Shown here in pieces: positions 46,531 to 57,783 of a stretch of 64,000 nucleotides of DNA. The DNA is from Streptomyces qinzhouensis (GTDB taxonomy: Bacteria > Actinomycetota > Actinomycetes > Streptomycetales > Streptomycetaceae): positions 2,914,001 through 2,978,000 of the forward strand of contig NZ_CP042266.1 in NCBI RefSeq assembly GCF_007856155.1. The letters are read 5' to 3'. The notes under the pieces are model-generated. The model was not told the DNA's origin. It did not search any database and saw only the letters and a list, made by a program, of their open reading frames with translations. Within the stretch, counting starts at the first letter, position 1. Every line of letters starts with the position of its first letter. The translations under genes and the position numbers were made by a program.

Positions 46531-48372
46531 TCAGGGGCCGAACGCCAGCATCGTCGGAGTCCTCAGCTCCTCCGCGTCGTTCGCCGCGCTCACCCGCCGC
46601 GCCGCCAGATAGACACGGCCGGCTTCGTAGAGCACGTCCACCGAGTAGAAGGAGTTCTCGATCCGGGCGGCGGACCCGGGGTGGCGCAGCAGGGTTCTGG
46701 GCGTACCGCCCGCGGGGCCGACCGTCGCGACGGCGCCCCCGGAGCCGTACGACGGCTCGCGGTAGACGATCAGATGGCGGCCGTCCATACGCACCGGCAC
46801 CGCCGCGGTGTCACCGCCGGAGGGCGCCCGCCACTTGGGGCGGCCGGTGTCCAGATCGAAGGCGATGATCTCGTTTCCGCCGGAGCCGCGCCCGCGCACG
46901 GGTTCGGTGGCCAGATAGAGGGTTCGCGGATCGGCGACGACGCCCTGGCAGCCCTCCAGATTCTGTCCGAAGATCACGAAGGAGCCGCCGCAGCCGACCC
47001 GGAACTTCTCCTTGCCGCCCGCGATGGGCGCGCGCAGTGTGCCGTCGGACTTGAGCGCCACCACGGTCCACGACTTGGGCTCGCGCCGGACGAGGGAGAC
47101 GACGACGGGGTCGGTGGAGTAGACCTTGTCGATCTCCCAGCCGGTGGGGGCGTCGTACGTCCATCGGGCCTTGCCGCTGTCCGGGTCGATCTGCTGGAGC
47201 TGGTGTCTGGGCTTCTTGTAGTCGCCGGTGGGGCAGCTCACGGCGGCCAGGAGCCGGGGGCCGCCCGCGTAGGCGAAGGGCTTGCAGCCGCTCCGGGGCC
47301 CGGTGAAGAGCCGCTTGCCGTCCTTCATGGCGAAGCCGTACGACACCCCGGTGCCGCCCGCGGCGAGGGTGTCGCCGCTGATGGTCAGGGTGTGGTCGGA
47401 GAGGCCGAGGAAGCCCTTCTCCTCGGGGATCTCCGCCTTCCAGGCCACCTTGCCGGTGCCGAGGTCGATACTCCGCAGATCGCGGCAGCGCGCCCCGGTG
47501 CCCGTGCGGTCCTTGATGCCGACGACGATCGTTCCGCGGGCGGACGGGCGCGGGGTCGCGGAGCAGATCTCCCGCTCCAGCGGCACGGTCCACTTCTTGC
47601 CGCCGTCGGTGGCCGAGTAGCCGGTGACCTGCTTGTACATGGCCTTGGCGAGGGTGCCGTCAAAGCTCCACGGGCCGTGGACCTCGGCGCCGCCGCGCGG
47701 CAGGTCGACATCGTTGCGGGTGACGAAGAGGGTACGGGCCTCGCCGGGCGCGCGGTCGGTGTCGAGGCCGGTTCCGCCCGGGTCGCGCTCCGTCTCGCCG
47801 CCGCGGCCGCCGGTGCCGGGCGTCGCGCCGCCCGAGGGGCTGGCGGAAGTCCGTTCGCCGGCGCCGGTCTTGCGGCCGTCCTTGCCGTCGCCGTCGTCGC
47901 CGCCGACGACGGCGTACGTGCCGGCTCCGGCGAGGAGGAGGGCGGCGATGCCCGCGGCGATCAGGACCGGGCCGCGCCGCTTCCGGGGAGTGGCGGGGCC
48001 GGTGGAGCCGTACGGTCCGGTCGCCTGGTACGGGAACGCCCGGCCGCCCTGGTGCGGATGGCCGCTGTACGGGCCGGGCTGCTGGTACGGGCCCGGGTAC
48101 GGGTACCCGGTGGGCTGCTGGTGGTCCTGCTGCGGATGGCCGCCGTAGGCGGGGAACCGTCCGTCCGGTACCGGAGGTACGGGCGGCGGCCCGGGCGGCG
48201 GCGGGGGTATGTACGGCGGCTCGCCGCTCCCGGCCGCGGGCGACGGCGGCCGGGCCGGGTCCTGCTCCGGATACCCGTACCCGTACCCGTACTCGGACCG
48301 GGGATCCGCGGCCCCGGGGTCTCCGGTGGAGTCGGCGTCCCCCGGAAACGGCTGTCCGGGCGGCTGAGACAT
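46531..48372 (-). CDS. Membrane-anchored PQQ-type beta-propeller protein 2
   Basis: 613 residues with the same plan as its neighbour. There is a Pro/Gly/Tyr-rich N-terminus (Y-G-Y-G-Y-G-Y-P, P-P-P-G-P-P), one membrane segment (L-I-A-A-G-I-A-A-L-L-L-A-G-A-G), and a Gly/Asp/Arg linker. A propeller follows (D-G-G-K-K-W-T-V-P-L, L-G-T-G-K-V-A-W-K-A, D-S-G-K-A-R-W-T-Y-D, L-D-T-G-R-P-K-W-R). It lies 158 bases upstream of paralogue 1 and is probably co-transcribed with it. Confidence 0.85.
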   Translation of the reverse strand: MSQPPGQPFPGDADSTGDPGAADPRSEYGYGYGYPEQDPARPPSPAAGSGEPPYIPPPPPGPPPVPPVPDGRFPAYGGHPQQDHQQPTGYPYPGPYQQPGPYSGHPHQGGRAFPYQATGPYGSTGPATPRKRRGPVLIAAGIAALLLAGAGTYAVVGGDDGDGKDGRKTGAGERTSASPSGGATPGTGGRGGETERDPGGTGLDTDRAPGEARTLFVTRNDVDLPRGGAEVHGPWSFDGTLAKAMYKQVTGYSATDGGKKWTVPLEREICSATPRPSARGTIVVGIKDRTGTGARCRDLRSIDLGTGKVAWKAEIPEEKGFLGLSDHTLTISGDTLAAGGTGVSYGFAMKDGKRLFTGPRSGCKPFAYAGGPRLLAAVSCPTGDYKKPRHQLQQIDPDSGKARWTYDAPTGWEIDKVYSTDPVVVSLVRREPKSWTVVALKSDGTLRAPIAGGKEKFRVGCGGSFVIFGQNLEGCQGVVADPRTLYLATEPVRGRGSGGNEIIAFDLDTGRPKWRAPSGGDTAAVPVRMDGRHLIVYREPSYGSGGAVATVGPAGGTPRTLLRHPGSAARIENSFYSVDVLYEAGRVYLAARRVSAANDAEELRTPTMLAFGP

Positions 48373-48659
48373 CAGCGCATTCCCCTTCGTACGGTCTCCC
48401 GGGTCCGGCGGCCTCCCCCGTGTTCCCGGTGCGCGGACGGGGCACTGCCGGCCGGTGTCCTTGTCCCGGAAAGGAGCGTTCCGAACCCGGAGCCGTGTTC
48501 TCACGGCAGTCGAGCGGAGCTTCTTTCTATCACTCGGGTCAGTTCGCGAAAGGAGCCGGTCCACGCCTGTCACCAGGGGCGGACCGGCTTGTGACGGCGC
48601 CGTTATGAAGACCGCGCACGACCCTCACGGGCGGCCCGCAGGGGGCCGGGCCCGCGGGC

Positions 48660-50474
<1,815 letters not shown>

Positions 50475-50556
50475 TACTCTCCTGCGTAGGGGCGGGTGGA
50501 TCGGCCTCCCAGCGTAGTCGGGCCGCGGCGGCCACCTTCTTCAGGCGCCCGCGTCC

Positions 50557-50584
50557 GGTCCCGGGGTCCGAATACCCCGGGACC
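50557..50584 (-). terminator. Hairpin after the glycosyltransferase gene
   Basis: An 11-base perfect stem (50557-50567 with 50574-50584), 22 bases after the stop at 50606. Confidence 0.7.
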
Positions 50585-50605
50585 TCGCCGGTCCCGGGGT
50601 CCTCG

Positions 50606-51481
50606 TCAGATCACCGGGGGGCGGCCCAGCCGGGTCATGCGCCATACGGTCCGCCAGCGCATCGGGCGGCGCGGCGGGCAGGGGGTCCGCACCCCTTCGG
50701 CGAATCCGCCGAACCAGGCGCGCAGCCCGCTCGCGGACCGGGTCCGCAACAGCGTCAGCGCGGTCCACACCCCGAGGTACAGCGGCACCAGCGGGGCCGG
50801 GAGGTGGCGCTTGGCGAGCCAGACCCGGTTGCGGGCCACCATGCGGTGGAAGACGGCGTGCCGGGTGGGCGAGGTCCAGGGGTGTTGGAGGACCAGCTCG
50901 GGCTCGTAGAGGATCTTCCAGCCGTGGTCGAGGGCCCGCCAGGCGAGGTCGGTCTCCTCATGGGCGTAGAAGAAGGCGTCGGGCCAGTCGCCGGTCTGGT
51001 CGAGCATCTTCATGGAGATCCCGTGGCCGCCGCCGAGGAAGGTGGTGACATAGCCGCGGCGCATCGGGTCGCTCGCCCGCAGCCGCGGGACATGGCGGCG
51101 GGCGGTGCGGCCCTGTTCGTCGGCGATACGGAAGCTGACGACGCCGAGCTCCTCGTCCTCCTCGTACAGCTTCACCAGCCGGGTGAAGACATCGGTGTCG
51201 ATCAGCAGTCCGTCGTCGTCGAGATCGACGAGGATGTCGACGTCCCCCAGCTCACGCAGTGTGGCGATGGCGGCGTTACGGCCGCCGGTGACGCCGAGAT
51301 TCTCGGGCAGTTCGACGCCGGTGACTCCGTCCGGGAGCGACGGCAGGGGCGCGCCGTTGCCGACGACCACGATCCGGCTCGCGGGGGTGGACTGCTTCTC
51401 GACCGAGTCGAGCAGCTCCCCCAGTTCGGCGGGACGGTTGCCCATGGTCAGGATCGCGACGCCGACACGTGGTTGACGCAC
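50606..51481 (-). CDS. Family 2 glycosyltransferase
   Basis: 291 residues of GT-A fold. The N-terminus is V-G-V-A-I-L-T-M-G-N-R-P. N-L-G-V-T-G-G-R-N-A-A lies near residue 60, the metal-binding D-L-D-D-D-G near 88, and the acceptor-side G-G-G-H-G-I-S-M near 150. The catalytic-type H-E-E-T-D-L-A-W-R near 175 is typical of rhamnosyl/galactofuranosyl-like GT2 enzymes. GTG 51481 (GGAGAG seven bases upstream) is preferred to GTG 51496, where the ribosome site would abut the start. The acceptor is unknown. Confidence 0.88.
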   Translation of the reverse strand: MRQPRVGVAILTMGNRPAELGELLDSVEKQSTPASRIVVVGNGAPLPSLPDGVTGVELPENLGVTGGRNAAIATLRELGDVDILVDLDDDGLLIDTDVFTRLVKLYEEDEELGVVSFRIADEQGRTARRHVPRLRASDPMRRGYVTTFLGGGHGISMKMLDQTGDWPDAFFYAHEETDLAWRALDHGWKILYEPELVLQHPWTSPTRHAVFHRMVARNRVWLAKRHLPAPLVPLYLGVWTALTLLRTRSASGLRAWFGGFAEGVRTPCPPRRPMRWRTVWRMTRLGRPPVI

Positions 51482-51552
51482 CAATGAACTCTCCACTCCT
51501 CAAGGGTGATGCGTTCGGATGCTAACCGCTGGCGGCCCCGGGCCGGACATGC

Positions 51553-51593
51553 GGAGGGGCTCCACCGGCCCGCTCGGCCGGTGGAGCCCCTCC
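51553..51593 (-). terminator. Terminator of the small exported-protein gene
   Basis: An 18-base perfect inverted repeat (51553-51570 with 51576-51593) and a 5-base loop, 24 bases after the stop at 51617. Confidence 0.88.
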
Positions 51594-51616
51594 TGTCGCG
51601 CCTTCGGCGCCTGCGG

Positions 51617-51886
51617 TCAGCGGGTGCCGGCGACACCTTCGAAGCCGCCGCCGGACGAGGTGTCCGTGGCCCAGCCGAAGGCGAGGCCCGCGGCGTAGGA
51701 GTGCGCGGTCTCGGCGAAGCCGTACACCTCGCCCGCGGCGAAGATGTTGTGCGGCTCGGCGGACGTGACGTACTGACCGCCGCCGCCGGCGGTCACGGGC
51801 TCGTGCGCCTGCGCGGGGGCCGCGACGGCGGCCAGGGCCAGTGCGGCACCGGCGGTCACCAGGGCCTTGCCCAGGATGCTCTTCAT
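51617..51886 (-). CDS. Small exported protein of unknown function
   Basis: 89 residues. A signal peptide (residues 1-28, ending A-P-A-Q-A-H) precedes a ~60-residue Gly/Ala/Ser-rich mature part with no cysteines (A-E-P-H-N-I-F-A-A-G-E-V-Y-G-F-A-E-T). It is not a chaplin: the expected Cys pair and G-N motifs are absent. It has its own strong terminator and lies in a long spacer, so it is a single-gene unit. A small surface or spore-associated protein is possible. Confidence 0.7.
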   Translation of the reverse strand: MKSILGKALVTAGAALALAAVAAPAQAHEPVTAGGGGQYVTSAEPHNIFAAGEVYGFAETAHSYAAGLAFGWATDTSSGGGFEGVAGTR

Positions 51887-52132
51887 GAGTTCCTCTCCGA
51901 GCCCGGTCATCGGAACGGGGCTCGGGCCCAATCGACCACGGAGCGGCAGGTGGTGACGGCACCCCACACCGGGCGCGCCGCGCCGATCACCCGAAAAGAT
52001 TCCGGCGCGGTACGGCCCATGGACGCACGCGTGTCCGGAGGGTGTACCGGGCCCTGAGGCTGCCGGGCCCGGTTCCGGCGCCTTCTCCTGGCCTTCTGCG
52101 GGCTTTCTACGGGCCTTCGCGGCCTTCCGGGG

Positions 52133-53041
52133 TCAGCGGACGGTCGCTCCCGGCGCGGGCGACGAGGCCGCCCGGGCCGTCCGGCAGGTGCCGGACGCCG
52201 CCAGGGCGGCGGCCACGGAGACGGCCGAGTCCTCGTCCTTCACCAGGAACGCGGTCGTCGGTCCCGAGCCGGAGACGATCCCGGCGAGCGCGCCCGCCGC
52301 CAGGCCCGCGTCGAGCGTTTCGCGCAGGGCCGGGCGGAGCGAGAGCGCGGCGGGCTGGAGGTCGTTGGCGAGCGCCGCGGCCAGTGCGGGGGCGTCGCCC
52401 GAGCGCAGGGCGGTGAGCAGGGCCGGGGGCGCCTCGGGGGCGGGGACGTCGGTCCCGGCGGTGAGCCGGTCGAATTCGCCGTACACCGCCGGGGTCGAAA
52501 GGCCGCCGTCGGCGAGCGCGAACACCCAGTGGAAGGTGCCGCCGATGTCGAGCGGGGTGAGCTTCTCGCCCCGACCGGTGCCCAGCGCGGCCCCGCCGAC
52601 GAGACTGAAGGGGACGTCGGAGCCCAGTTCGGCGCAGAGGTCGAGGAGTTCGGCGCGGGAGGAGTTCAGTCCCCACAGGGCGTCGCAGGCGAGCAGGGCG
52701 CCCGCGCCGTCGGCGCTGCCGCCCGCCATGCCGCCCGCGACGGGGATGTCCTTGGCGATATGGAGGTGCACGGCGGGCTCGATGCCGTGGCGGGCGGCGA
52801 GGAGCAGCGCGGCCCGGGCGGCGAGGTTGGTGCGGTCCAGGGGCACCTGGTCGGCGCCGGGGCCCTCGCAGGTGACGGTGAGGGCGTCGGCGGGCCGGGC
52901 GGTGACCTCGTCGTAGAGGGAGACGGCGAGGAAGACATTGGCCAGGTCGTGGAAGCCGTCCGGGCGGGCGGCGCCGACGGCGAGCCGGACGTTGACCTTG
53001 GCGGGGACCCGGACGGTCACGGGCCCGGCGGCGGGGCTCAC
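52133..53041 (-). CDS. ispE: 4-diphosphocytidyl-2-C-methyl-D-erythritol kinase
   Basis: A 302-residue GHMP kinase of the MEP isoprenoid pathway. The N-terminus has [11 protein letters not shown] (catalytic Lys). [17 protein letters not shown] near 100-116 is the ATP loop and includes the catalytic Asp. A third motif is [14 protein letters not shown] 53041 overlaps the ksgA stop by four bases, the conserved ksgA-ispE coupling. Confidence 0.95.
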   Translation of the reverse strand: MSPAAGPVTVRVPAKVNVRLAVGAARPDGFHDLANVFLAVSLYDEVTARPADALTVTCEGPGADQVPLDRTNLAARAALLLAARHGIEPAVHLHIAKDIPVAGGMAGGSADGAGALLACDALWGLNSSRAELLDLCAELGSDVPFSLVGGAALGTGRGEKLTPLDIGGTFHWVFALADGGLSTPAVYGEFDRLTAGTDVPAPEAPPALLTALRSGDAPALAAALANDLQPAALSLRPALRETLDAGLAAGALAGIVSGSGPTTAFLVKDEDSAVSVAAALAASGTCRTARAASSPAPGATVR

Positions 53042-53982
53042 GCGGTCACTCCGGCGGGCTTGGCCTCGGCGATCCGGGCGAACTCCTCGACCGTCAGTGC
53101 CTCCCCGCGGGCCTGCGGCGAGATCCCCGCGGCGACGAGCGCCCGCTCGGCGAGCACCGGGGAGCCGGCCCAGCCGGCGAGGGCGGCGCGCAGGGTCTTG
53201 CGGCGCTGTGCGAAGGCCGCGTCGACGACGGCGAAGACCTCGCGCTTGGTCGCGGTCGTCTTCGGGGGCTCCCGGCGGACCAGGGAGACGAGGCCGGAGT
53301 CGACGTTGGGCGCGGGCCAGAAGACGTTCCGGCCGATGGACCCGGCGCGCTTGACGTCGGCGTACCAGTTCGCCTTGACGGAGGGGACCCCGTACACCTT
53401 GTTCCCCGGATCGGCGGCGAGCCGGTCGGCGACCTCCGCCTGCACCATGACGAGGGTCCGCTCGATGCTCGGGAAGCGGTCGAGCATATGCAGCAGTACG
53501 GGCACGGCGACGTTGTACGGGAGGTTGGCGACGAGCGCGGTGGGCGGCGGGCCCGGCAGCTCGTCCACGAGCATGGCGTCGGAGTGCACCAGCGAGAAGC
53601 GGGGGGCCCGCTCCGGCATCCGGTCGAGGATCGTGCCGGGCAGGGCGGCGGCCAGGACGTCGTCGATCTCGACGGCAACGACCTGCTCGGCGGCCTCCAG
53701 CAGGGCGAGCGTGAGGGAGCCGAGCCCGGGGCCGACCTCGACGACGGTGTCGTCGGAGCGGACACCGGCGGTGCGGACGATCCGGCGGACGGTGTTCGCG
53801 TCGATGACGAAGTTCTGCCCGCGCTGCTTGGTGGGGCGCACGCCGAGCGCGGCGGCCAGCTCGCGGATGTCGGCGGGCCCGAGAAGGGCGTCGGGGCGCC
53901 CGGCCGCCCCGGAGTCTCCGGTGCCGCCGGAATCGCCGATTCCGTCGGTGCTGTCGGGGGCGTCGGGCTCAGTGCTGCTCAC
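53038..53982 (-). CDS. rsmA: 16S rRNA (adenine1518/1519-N6)-dimethyltransferase
   Basis: A 314-residue KsgA that dimethylates two adenosines near the 3' end of 16S r[11 protein letters not shown] near 55, motif [12 protein letters not shown] near 84, V-E-I-D near 106 and motif [11 protein letters not shown] near 150 are visible. A ~35-residue Asp/Gly/Ser-rich N-terminus precedes the fold. GTG 53982 is nine bases downstream of the end of the repeat-protein gene. Confidence 0.95.
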   Translation of the reverse strand: MSSTEPDAPDSTDGIGDSGGTGDSGAAGRPDALLGPADIRELAAALGVRPTKQRGQNFVIDANTVRRIVRTAGVRSDDTVVEVGPGLGSLTLALLEAAEQVVAVEIDDVLAAALPGTILDRMPERAPRFSLVHSDAMLVDELPGPPPTALVANLPYNVAVPVLLHMLDRFPSIERTLVMVQAEVADRLAADPGNKVYGVPSVKANWYADVKRAGSIGRNVFWPAPNVDSGLVSLVRREPPKTTATKREVFAVVDAAFAQRRKTLRAALAGWAGSPVLAERALVAAGISPQARGEALTVEEFARIAEAKPAGVTA

Positions 53983-53991
53983 CGCTACAGC

Positions 53992-54582
53992 CTAAGCCTC
54001 CACGGGGGCGACCCGGGCCGCGGCGGGGGGCGCGGGGGCGCCCGGAACGGCCGGGGCCTGAGGGTCGGCGCGGAGCAGAGCCGCCTTCGCCGCGACCGCC
54101 ACCGGGTCAACCGGCCCGTGCTCGGCCTCCCCGGCCTCGATGAGCTCACGCAACCGGATGCGCTCGACCCCACGGGACGAGCCCGCGCCGGAACCTGTCC
54201 CGCCGACGGCCGGGGCCTGAGGGTCGGCGCGGAGCAGAGCCGCCTTCGCCGCAACCGCCGCCGGATCAACCGGCCCGTGCTCGGCCTCCCCGGCCTCGAT
54301 GAGCTCACGCAACCGGTCGCGCTCGACCCCACGAGACGAGCCCGCGCCGGAACCTGTCCCGCCGACGGCCAGGGCCTGAGGGTCGGCGCGGAGCAGAGCC
54401 GCCTTCGCCGCAACCGCCGCCGGATCAACCGGCCCGTGCTCGGCCTCCCCGGCCTCGATGAGCTCACGCAACCGGATGCGCTCGACCCCACGGGACGAGC
54501 CCGCGCCGGAGACGGGGGAGGTGTCCATGGCTCCGTTATAGCGGAGACACCCCGGCAGATACGGGGGTTCGGTCATATCCAT
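53992..54582 (-). CDS. Protein built of three near-identical 53-residue repeats
   Basis: 196 residues if started at ATG 54582, or 178 from 54528. The body is G-A-G-S-S-R-G-V-E-R-x-R-L-R-E-L-I-E-A-G followed by E-A-E-H-G-P-V-D-P, A-V-A-A-K-A-A-L-L-R-A-D-P-Q-A, repeated three times. Each unit looks like two short helices, charged then Ala-rich, similar to the C-terminal tail of small CopG-like proteins; I cannot name the family. It lies between rpf and ksgA in one operon. Confidence 0.7.
   Translation of the reverse strand: MDMTEPPYLPGCLRYNGAMDTSPVSGAGSSRGVERIRLRELIEAGEAEHGPVDPAAVAAKAALLRADPQALAVGGTGSGAGSSRGVERDRLRELIEAGEAEHGPVDPAAVAAKAALLRADPQAPAVGGTGSGAGSSRGVERIRLRELIEAGEAEHGPVDPVAVAAKAALLRADPQAPAVPGAPAPPAAARVAPVEA
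54040..54520 (-). repeat. Three 159-base tandem repeats inside a gene
   Basis: The word GGGCCTGAGGGTCGGCGCGG recurs at about 54054, 54213 and 54372, a period of 159 bases (53 codons). The units differ at only a few positions, so the expansion is recent and in frame. Confidence 0.9.
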
Positions 54583-54635
54583 GCCCGCGCTTCCGGAAGC
54601 GGCGGCCGCGGGGCCGGGCGCGGCTCCCCCGGGGG

Positions 54636-56042
54636 CTACAGCCGGCGGCCGCAGTGCGGCCAGGGGGCCGCGCCGCGCTGGACGTAGAGCTTCTTCGCGC
54701 GGAAGGTCTGCTCCGGCGCCGGGGCGTCCTGGGGGCGGCCCGTGCCGCCCAGGGAGCGCCAGGTGGAAACGTCGAACTGGTAGAGGCCGCCGTAGGTGCC
54801 CGAGGGGTCGACCGCGTTGGCCCGGCCGCCGGACTCGCAGCGGGCGAGGGCGTCCCAGTCCAGTCCCGAGGTGCCCGCGACCGACCGGGGCAGCGGGCGG
54901 GTCCCGTAGCGGACGCGCTGGGTGACCGGCCGCCGGAGGGTCTCCTCGGCGACCTTCCGCGGCTTCTCACGGACGCCGTTCACCGTCCGCAGCGCGTACG
55001 TCACCCGCCGGGTGCCCGGGCGGCCCTGCTGGACGACGGTCTCCGTGCCCGTGAACGCGCCGGGGTCCGCCGTGCGGATGGTGTCGTACGGGACGGGTTC
55101 CTCCCGTACCTGACGCGAGCCGGTGATCCGCAGCACCGTGATCGTCTGGCCGTCGAGCGGAAAGGCGTCGAGCGGTACGGAGGCGGTGTCCTCGCCGTCG
55201 AGCGCGATGCCCGCCTCCGCGAGGGCCCGGGCGACCGTCGCCGCGTTCGTCCGCAGGGTGCGGGCGCGGCCGTCGGCGAGGATGGTGACCGCGCGTTCCG
55301 TGCGGACGTCGAGGGCGAGCCCGGCGCGGGTGATCCCGTCCGACCGGGACGCCGACAGATAGGCGCCCTCGGCGCGGACGCCGAGCTGCCGCAGCGCGTC
55401 CTCCACGGTCTCCGCGGTGGTCCAGATCGTGCGACGGGTGCCGTCGAGGGTGAGGGCGATCGGCCGGCCGTACCGGACGACGACCTCGTCCCCGCTGGCC
55501 AGTGCGGCCGCCGGGCCCGGCGCCACGATGTCATGGCCGCCGACGGCCACCCCCTCGGCGTCGAGGAGCTCCCCGACGTCGTCGGCGAAGGTGTGCAGGG
55601 TGCGCGGTACGCCGTCGACCGTGAGCCGGACGGCCTTGTCGCTGACGAGGAACGCGGAGGTGCCGCCCGCGAGGAAGACGACGACGAGGGCCTGCGGAAG
55701 CAGCTTCCGCAGCAGTTCGGTCCGGGCGGGACGGGCCACCGCGGGCCGCCGGCGGCGCCCGCCGCGGGCCCGGGCCGGGTCCACGACGGGACCGGCGGCC
55801 GGACCCCGACCCTGACTCGGATCCGGACCGGTGGGCCCGCCCGCGCCCCCGTACCCGGGCGGGGCCGGACGGGCAACCGGAACCTCGTAGCCGGCCCGGG
55901 GCCCGGACGCGCCCGCCCCCACCGCATAGGCCCAGGTGCCCGGCAGCGGTTCCGGGCCGTCCGGATCCGTACCGCCGGACGCGTCCGGGCCCGCGGGCCG
56001 GCCCCCGTACCGCCCGGTGTTCGCGGTGGTCTCTTCGCTCAC
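54636..56042 (-). CDS. Resuscitation-promoting factor (RpfB type: DUF348-G5-Rpf)
   Basis: 468 residues. A Gly/Pro-rich cytoplasmic N-terminus (~110) is followed by a membrane anchor (L-V-V-V-F-L-A-G-G-T-S-A-F-L). Three DUF348 ubiquitin-like repeats follow (~135-300, each starting K/R-x-x-x-L-T-V-D-G-like), then a G5 domain (~305-380). The last domain is a lysozyme-like Rpf domain with the catalytic Glu in L-A-R-C-E-S-G-G near 408. It cleaves peptidoglycan to restart growth of dormant cells or spores. The start is GTG 56042. It lies downstream of tatD, as in other Streptomyces. Confidence 0.94.
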   Translation of the reverse strand: MSEETTANTGRYGGRPAGPDASGGTDPDGPEPLPGTWAYAVGAGASGPRAGYEVPVARPAPPGYGGAGGPTGPDPSQGRGPAAGPVVDPARARGGRRRRPAVARPARTELLRKLLPQALVVVFLAGGTSAFLVSDKAVRLTVDGVPRTLHTFADDVGELLDAEGVAVGGHDIVAPGPAAALASGDEVVVRYGRPIALTLDGTRRTIWTTAETVEDALRQLGVRAEGAYLSASRSDGITRAGLALDVRTERAVTILADGRARTLRTNAATVARALAEAGIALDGEDTASVPLDAFPLDGQTITVLRITGSRQVREEPVPYDTIRTADPGAFTGTETVVQQGRPGTRRVTYALRTVNGVREKPRKVAEETLRRPVTQRVRYGTRPLPRSVAGTSGLDWDALARCESGGRANAVDPSGTYGGLYQFDVSTWRSLGGTGRPQDAPAPEQTFRAKKLYVQRGAAPWPHCGRRL

Positions 56043-56191
56043 GACGCGCTCCGTCCGACGCCCGCACTGTGGTGCGCCGGGACGCTAGCCGAGCCGCGAT
56101 CACTCTCCAAAGCCATCCGGTCACGCCGTGTTGCGAACCGCCCCCGCGCGGCCCCCGAACGGGCTACGGAGCGTTACCGCGCCGTGATTCT

Positions 56192-57064
56192 TCAGTAGCC
56201 GAACGCCGCCGCCGTATTGGCCGCCACCGCCGCGGCCAGCGTGTCCTCGTCGAGCCCCTTCACCGCAGCCATCGCCCGCAGCGTGACCGGAATGAGATAC
56301 GGGGCGTTAGGCCGTCCGCGGTAGGGCGCGGGCGTCAGGAAGGGCGCGTCGGTCTCGACGAGGATCAGCTCGCGCGGGGCGGCGGCGAGGGCGTCGCGCA
56401 GCGGCTGGGCGTTCTTGAAGGTGACGTTGCCCGCGAACGACATGTAGTAGCCCGCCGCCGCGCACACCTTCGCCATATCGGCGTCGCCCGAGTAGCAGTG
56501 GAAGACCGTGCGTTCGGGCGCGCCCTCCTCGGCGAGGACCCGCAGCACGTCCGCGTGGGCGTCCCGGTCGTGGATGACCAGCGCCTTGCCGTGGCGTTTG
56601 GCGATCTCGATATGGGCGCGGAAGGACCGCTCCTGGGCGGCGACGCCGTCCTCACCGGTACGGAAGTAGTCGAGACCGGTCTCACCGACGGCCTTCACCT
56701 CCGGCAGGGCCGCGAGCGCGTCGATCTCGGCGAGCGCCGCGTCGAGGGCGGCGTCCCCGCCGGGCGGCCGCACGGCCCGGCGGGGCCCGCCGTTCCCGGG
56801 GTCGCCGAGGACGATCCTGGGGGCCTCGTTGGGGTGGAGGGCGACGGCCGCGTGGACGCCGGGGTGCGCGGCGGCGGTACGGGCGGCCCAGCGGGAGCCC
56901 TCGATATCGCAGCCGACCTGGACGACCGTGGTCACTCCCACGGCCGCCGCCCGGGCCAGTGCCTCCTCGACGGTGCCCTCCTGCATGTCGAGGTGGGTGT
57001 GCGAGTCGGCGACGGGGACCCGGAGGGGTTCGGGCAGCGGCGGCGGGGCGGACTTCGAACTCAT
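56192..57064 (-). CDS. TatD-family metal-dependent hydrolase
   Basis: A 290-residue TIM-barrel DNase/hydrolase. Metal ligands are visible in D-S-H-T-H-L-D near residues 20-26 and G-E-T-G-L-D-Y near 127-133 (Glu). Further ligands are in V-I-H-D-R-D (His), F-H-C-Y-S-G (His) and V-E-T-D-A-P-F-L-T-P (Asp). It probably repairs or recycles 3'-blocked DNA. ATG 57064 starts the protein. It is 150 bases upstream of rpf. Confidence 0.93.
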   Translation of the reverse strand: MSSKSAPPPLPEPLRVPVADSHTHLDMQEGTVEEALARAAAVGVTTVVQVGCDIEGSRWAARTAAAHPGVHAAVALHPNEAPRIVLGDPGNGGPRRAVRPPGGDAALDAALAEIDALAALPEVKAVGETGLDYFRTGEDGVAAQERSFRAHIEIAKRHGKALVIHDRDAHADVLRVLAEEGAPERTVFHCYSGDADMAKVCAAAGYYMSFAGNVTFKNAQPLRDALAAAPRELILVETDAPFLTPAPYRGRPNAPYLIPVTLRAMAAVKGLDEDTLAAAVAANTAAAFGY

Positions 57065-57146
57065 GGACGCGATCCTACGGACCGGGCCCGACCGGACCGG
57101 ACCGGTCCCGGACGGCCGGACAAGTGGACAGCCCGGCGGAGAGCCG

Positions 57147-57596
57147 CTAGCCGCGGTGCCGGAAGGGGTGGAGCAGGTCGGACAGATGCCAGTGGTGGGG
57201 TTCCCGGTGCGGCGCGTCCGGCGGTGGGGCCGTGGCGTCCGGGTCCGGCAGCGGTACCAGACGGTAGTCGGTCGCGCCGATCGGTCCGGCGATCGGCACC
57301 GGCCGGTCCTCGACGATCCGGCCCGGACGGCCGCCCGCCCTGGCCGCCCGGTCCAGCACGGACGACACCTGGCCCGCGCGCATGATCCTGACGACGTGCC
57401 CCCCACAGTTCTCGCAGGTGGGGCTGGACAGCGGCGACGGTACCCGCCGGCCGTCCGCCCGGTAGACGACGTACTCCCGCCCCTCCGCGTCGAGGTGGTG
57501 TTCGATCTCGTACGACTGTTCCCAGCCGTGCCCGCAGCGCATGCACGCGAAAGCGTAGGCCTCGTGGACCCTGGCCGCGCCGGTGATCTCACTCAT
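57147..57596 (-). CDS. Small two-CxxC zinc-ribbon-like protein
   Basis: 149 residues. C-M-R-C at 18-21 and C-E-N-C at about 61-64 would form one zinc knuckle (C-x2-C...C-x2-C), with G-W-E-Q-S-Y-E-I between. The rest is Pro/Arg/Asp-rich with a His-rich C-terminus (H-R-E-P-H-H-W-H). There is no signal or membrane segment. It sits between rsmI and tatD on the same strand. I do not recognise a named family. Confidence 0.75.
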   Translation of the reverse strand: MSEITGAARVHEAYAFACMRCGHGWEQSYEIEHHLDAEGREYVVYRADGRRVPSPLSSPTCENCGGHVVRIMRAGQVSSVLDRAARAGGRPGRIVEDRPVPIAGPIGATDYRLVPLPDPDATAPPPDAPHREPHHWHLSDLLHPFRHRG

Positions 57597-57783
57597 ACCA
57601 GCTCCTCTCCACTGATCCAGTGGACGCCCATTCCGGCGGGAGCGCATCAGCGCCGGTAGAAACATGGTGCGGACTTGGCACTTCCCATGCCGGGGAGCCT
57701 CGGACGCGGTCCGTGCTTTGCCCTTCCAGGTTAGTCCTTTACCGATCTCGAGGACTGATTCCGGCGGACCCCTCGAAGACCGT

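Noticed and set aside
51617..51886. Chaplin
   Set aside because: Small and exported, but it lacks the chaplin cysteines and G-N motifs.
56043..56191. c-di-AMP (ydaO) riboswitch upstream of rpf
   Set aside because: Known for some actinobacterial rpf genes, but I could not find the conserved ydaO core in this 149-base gap.
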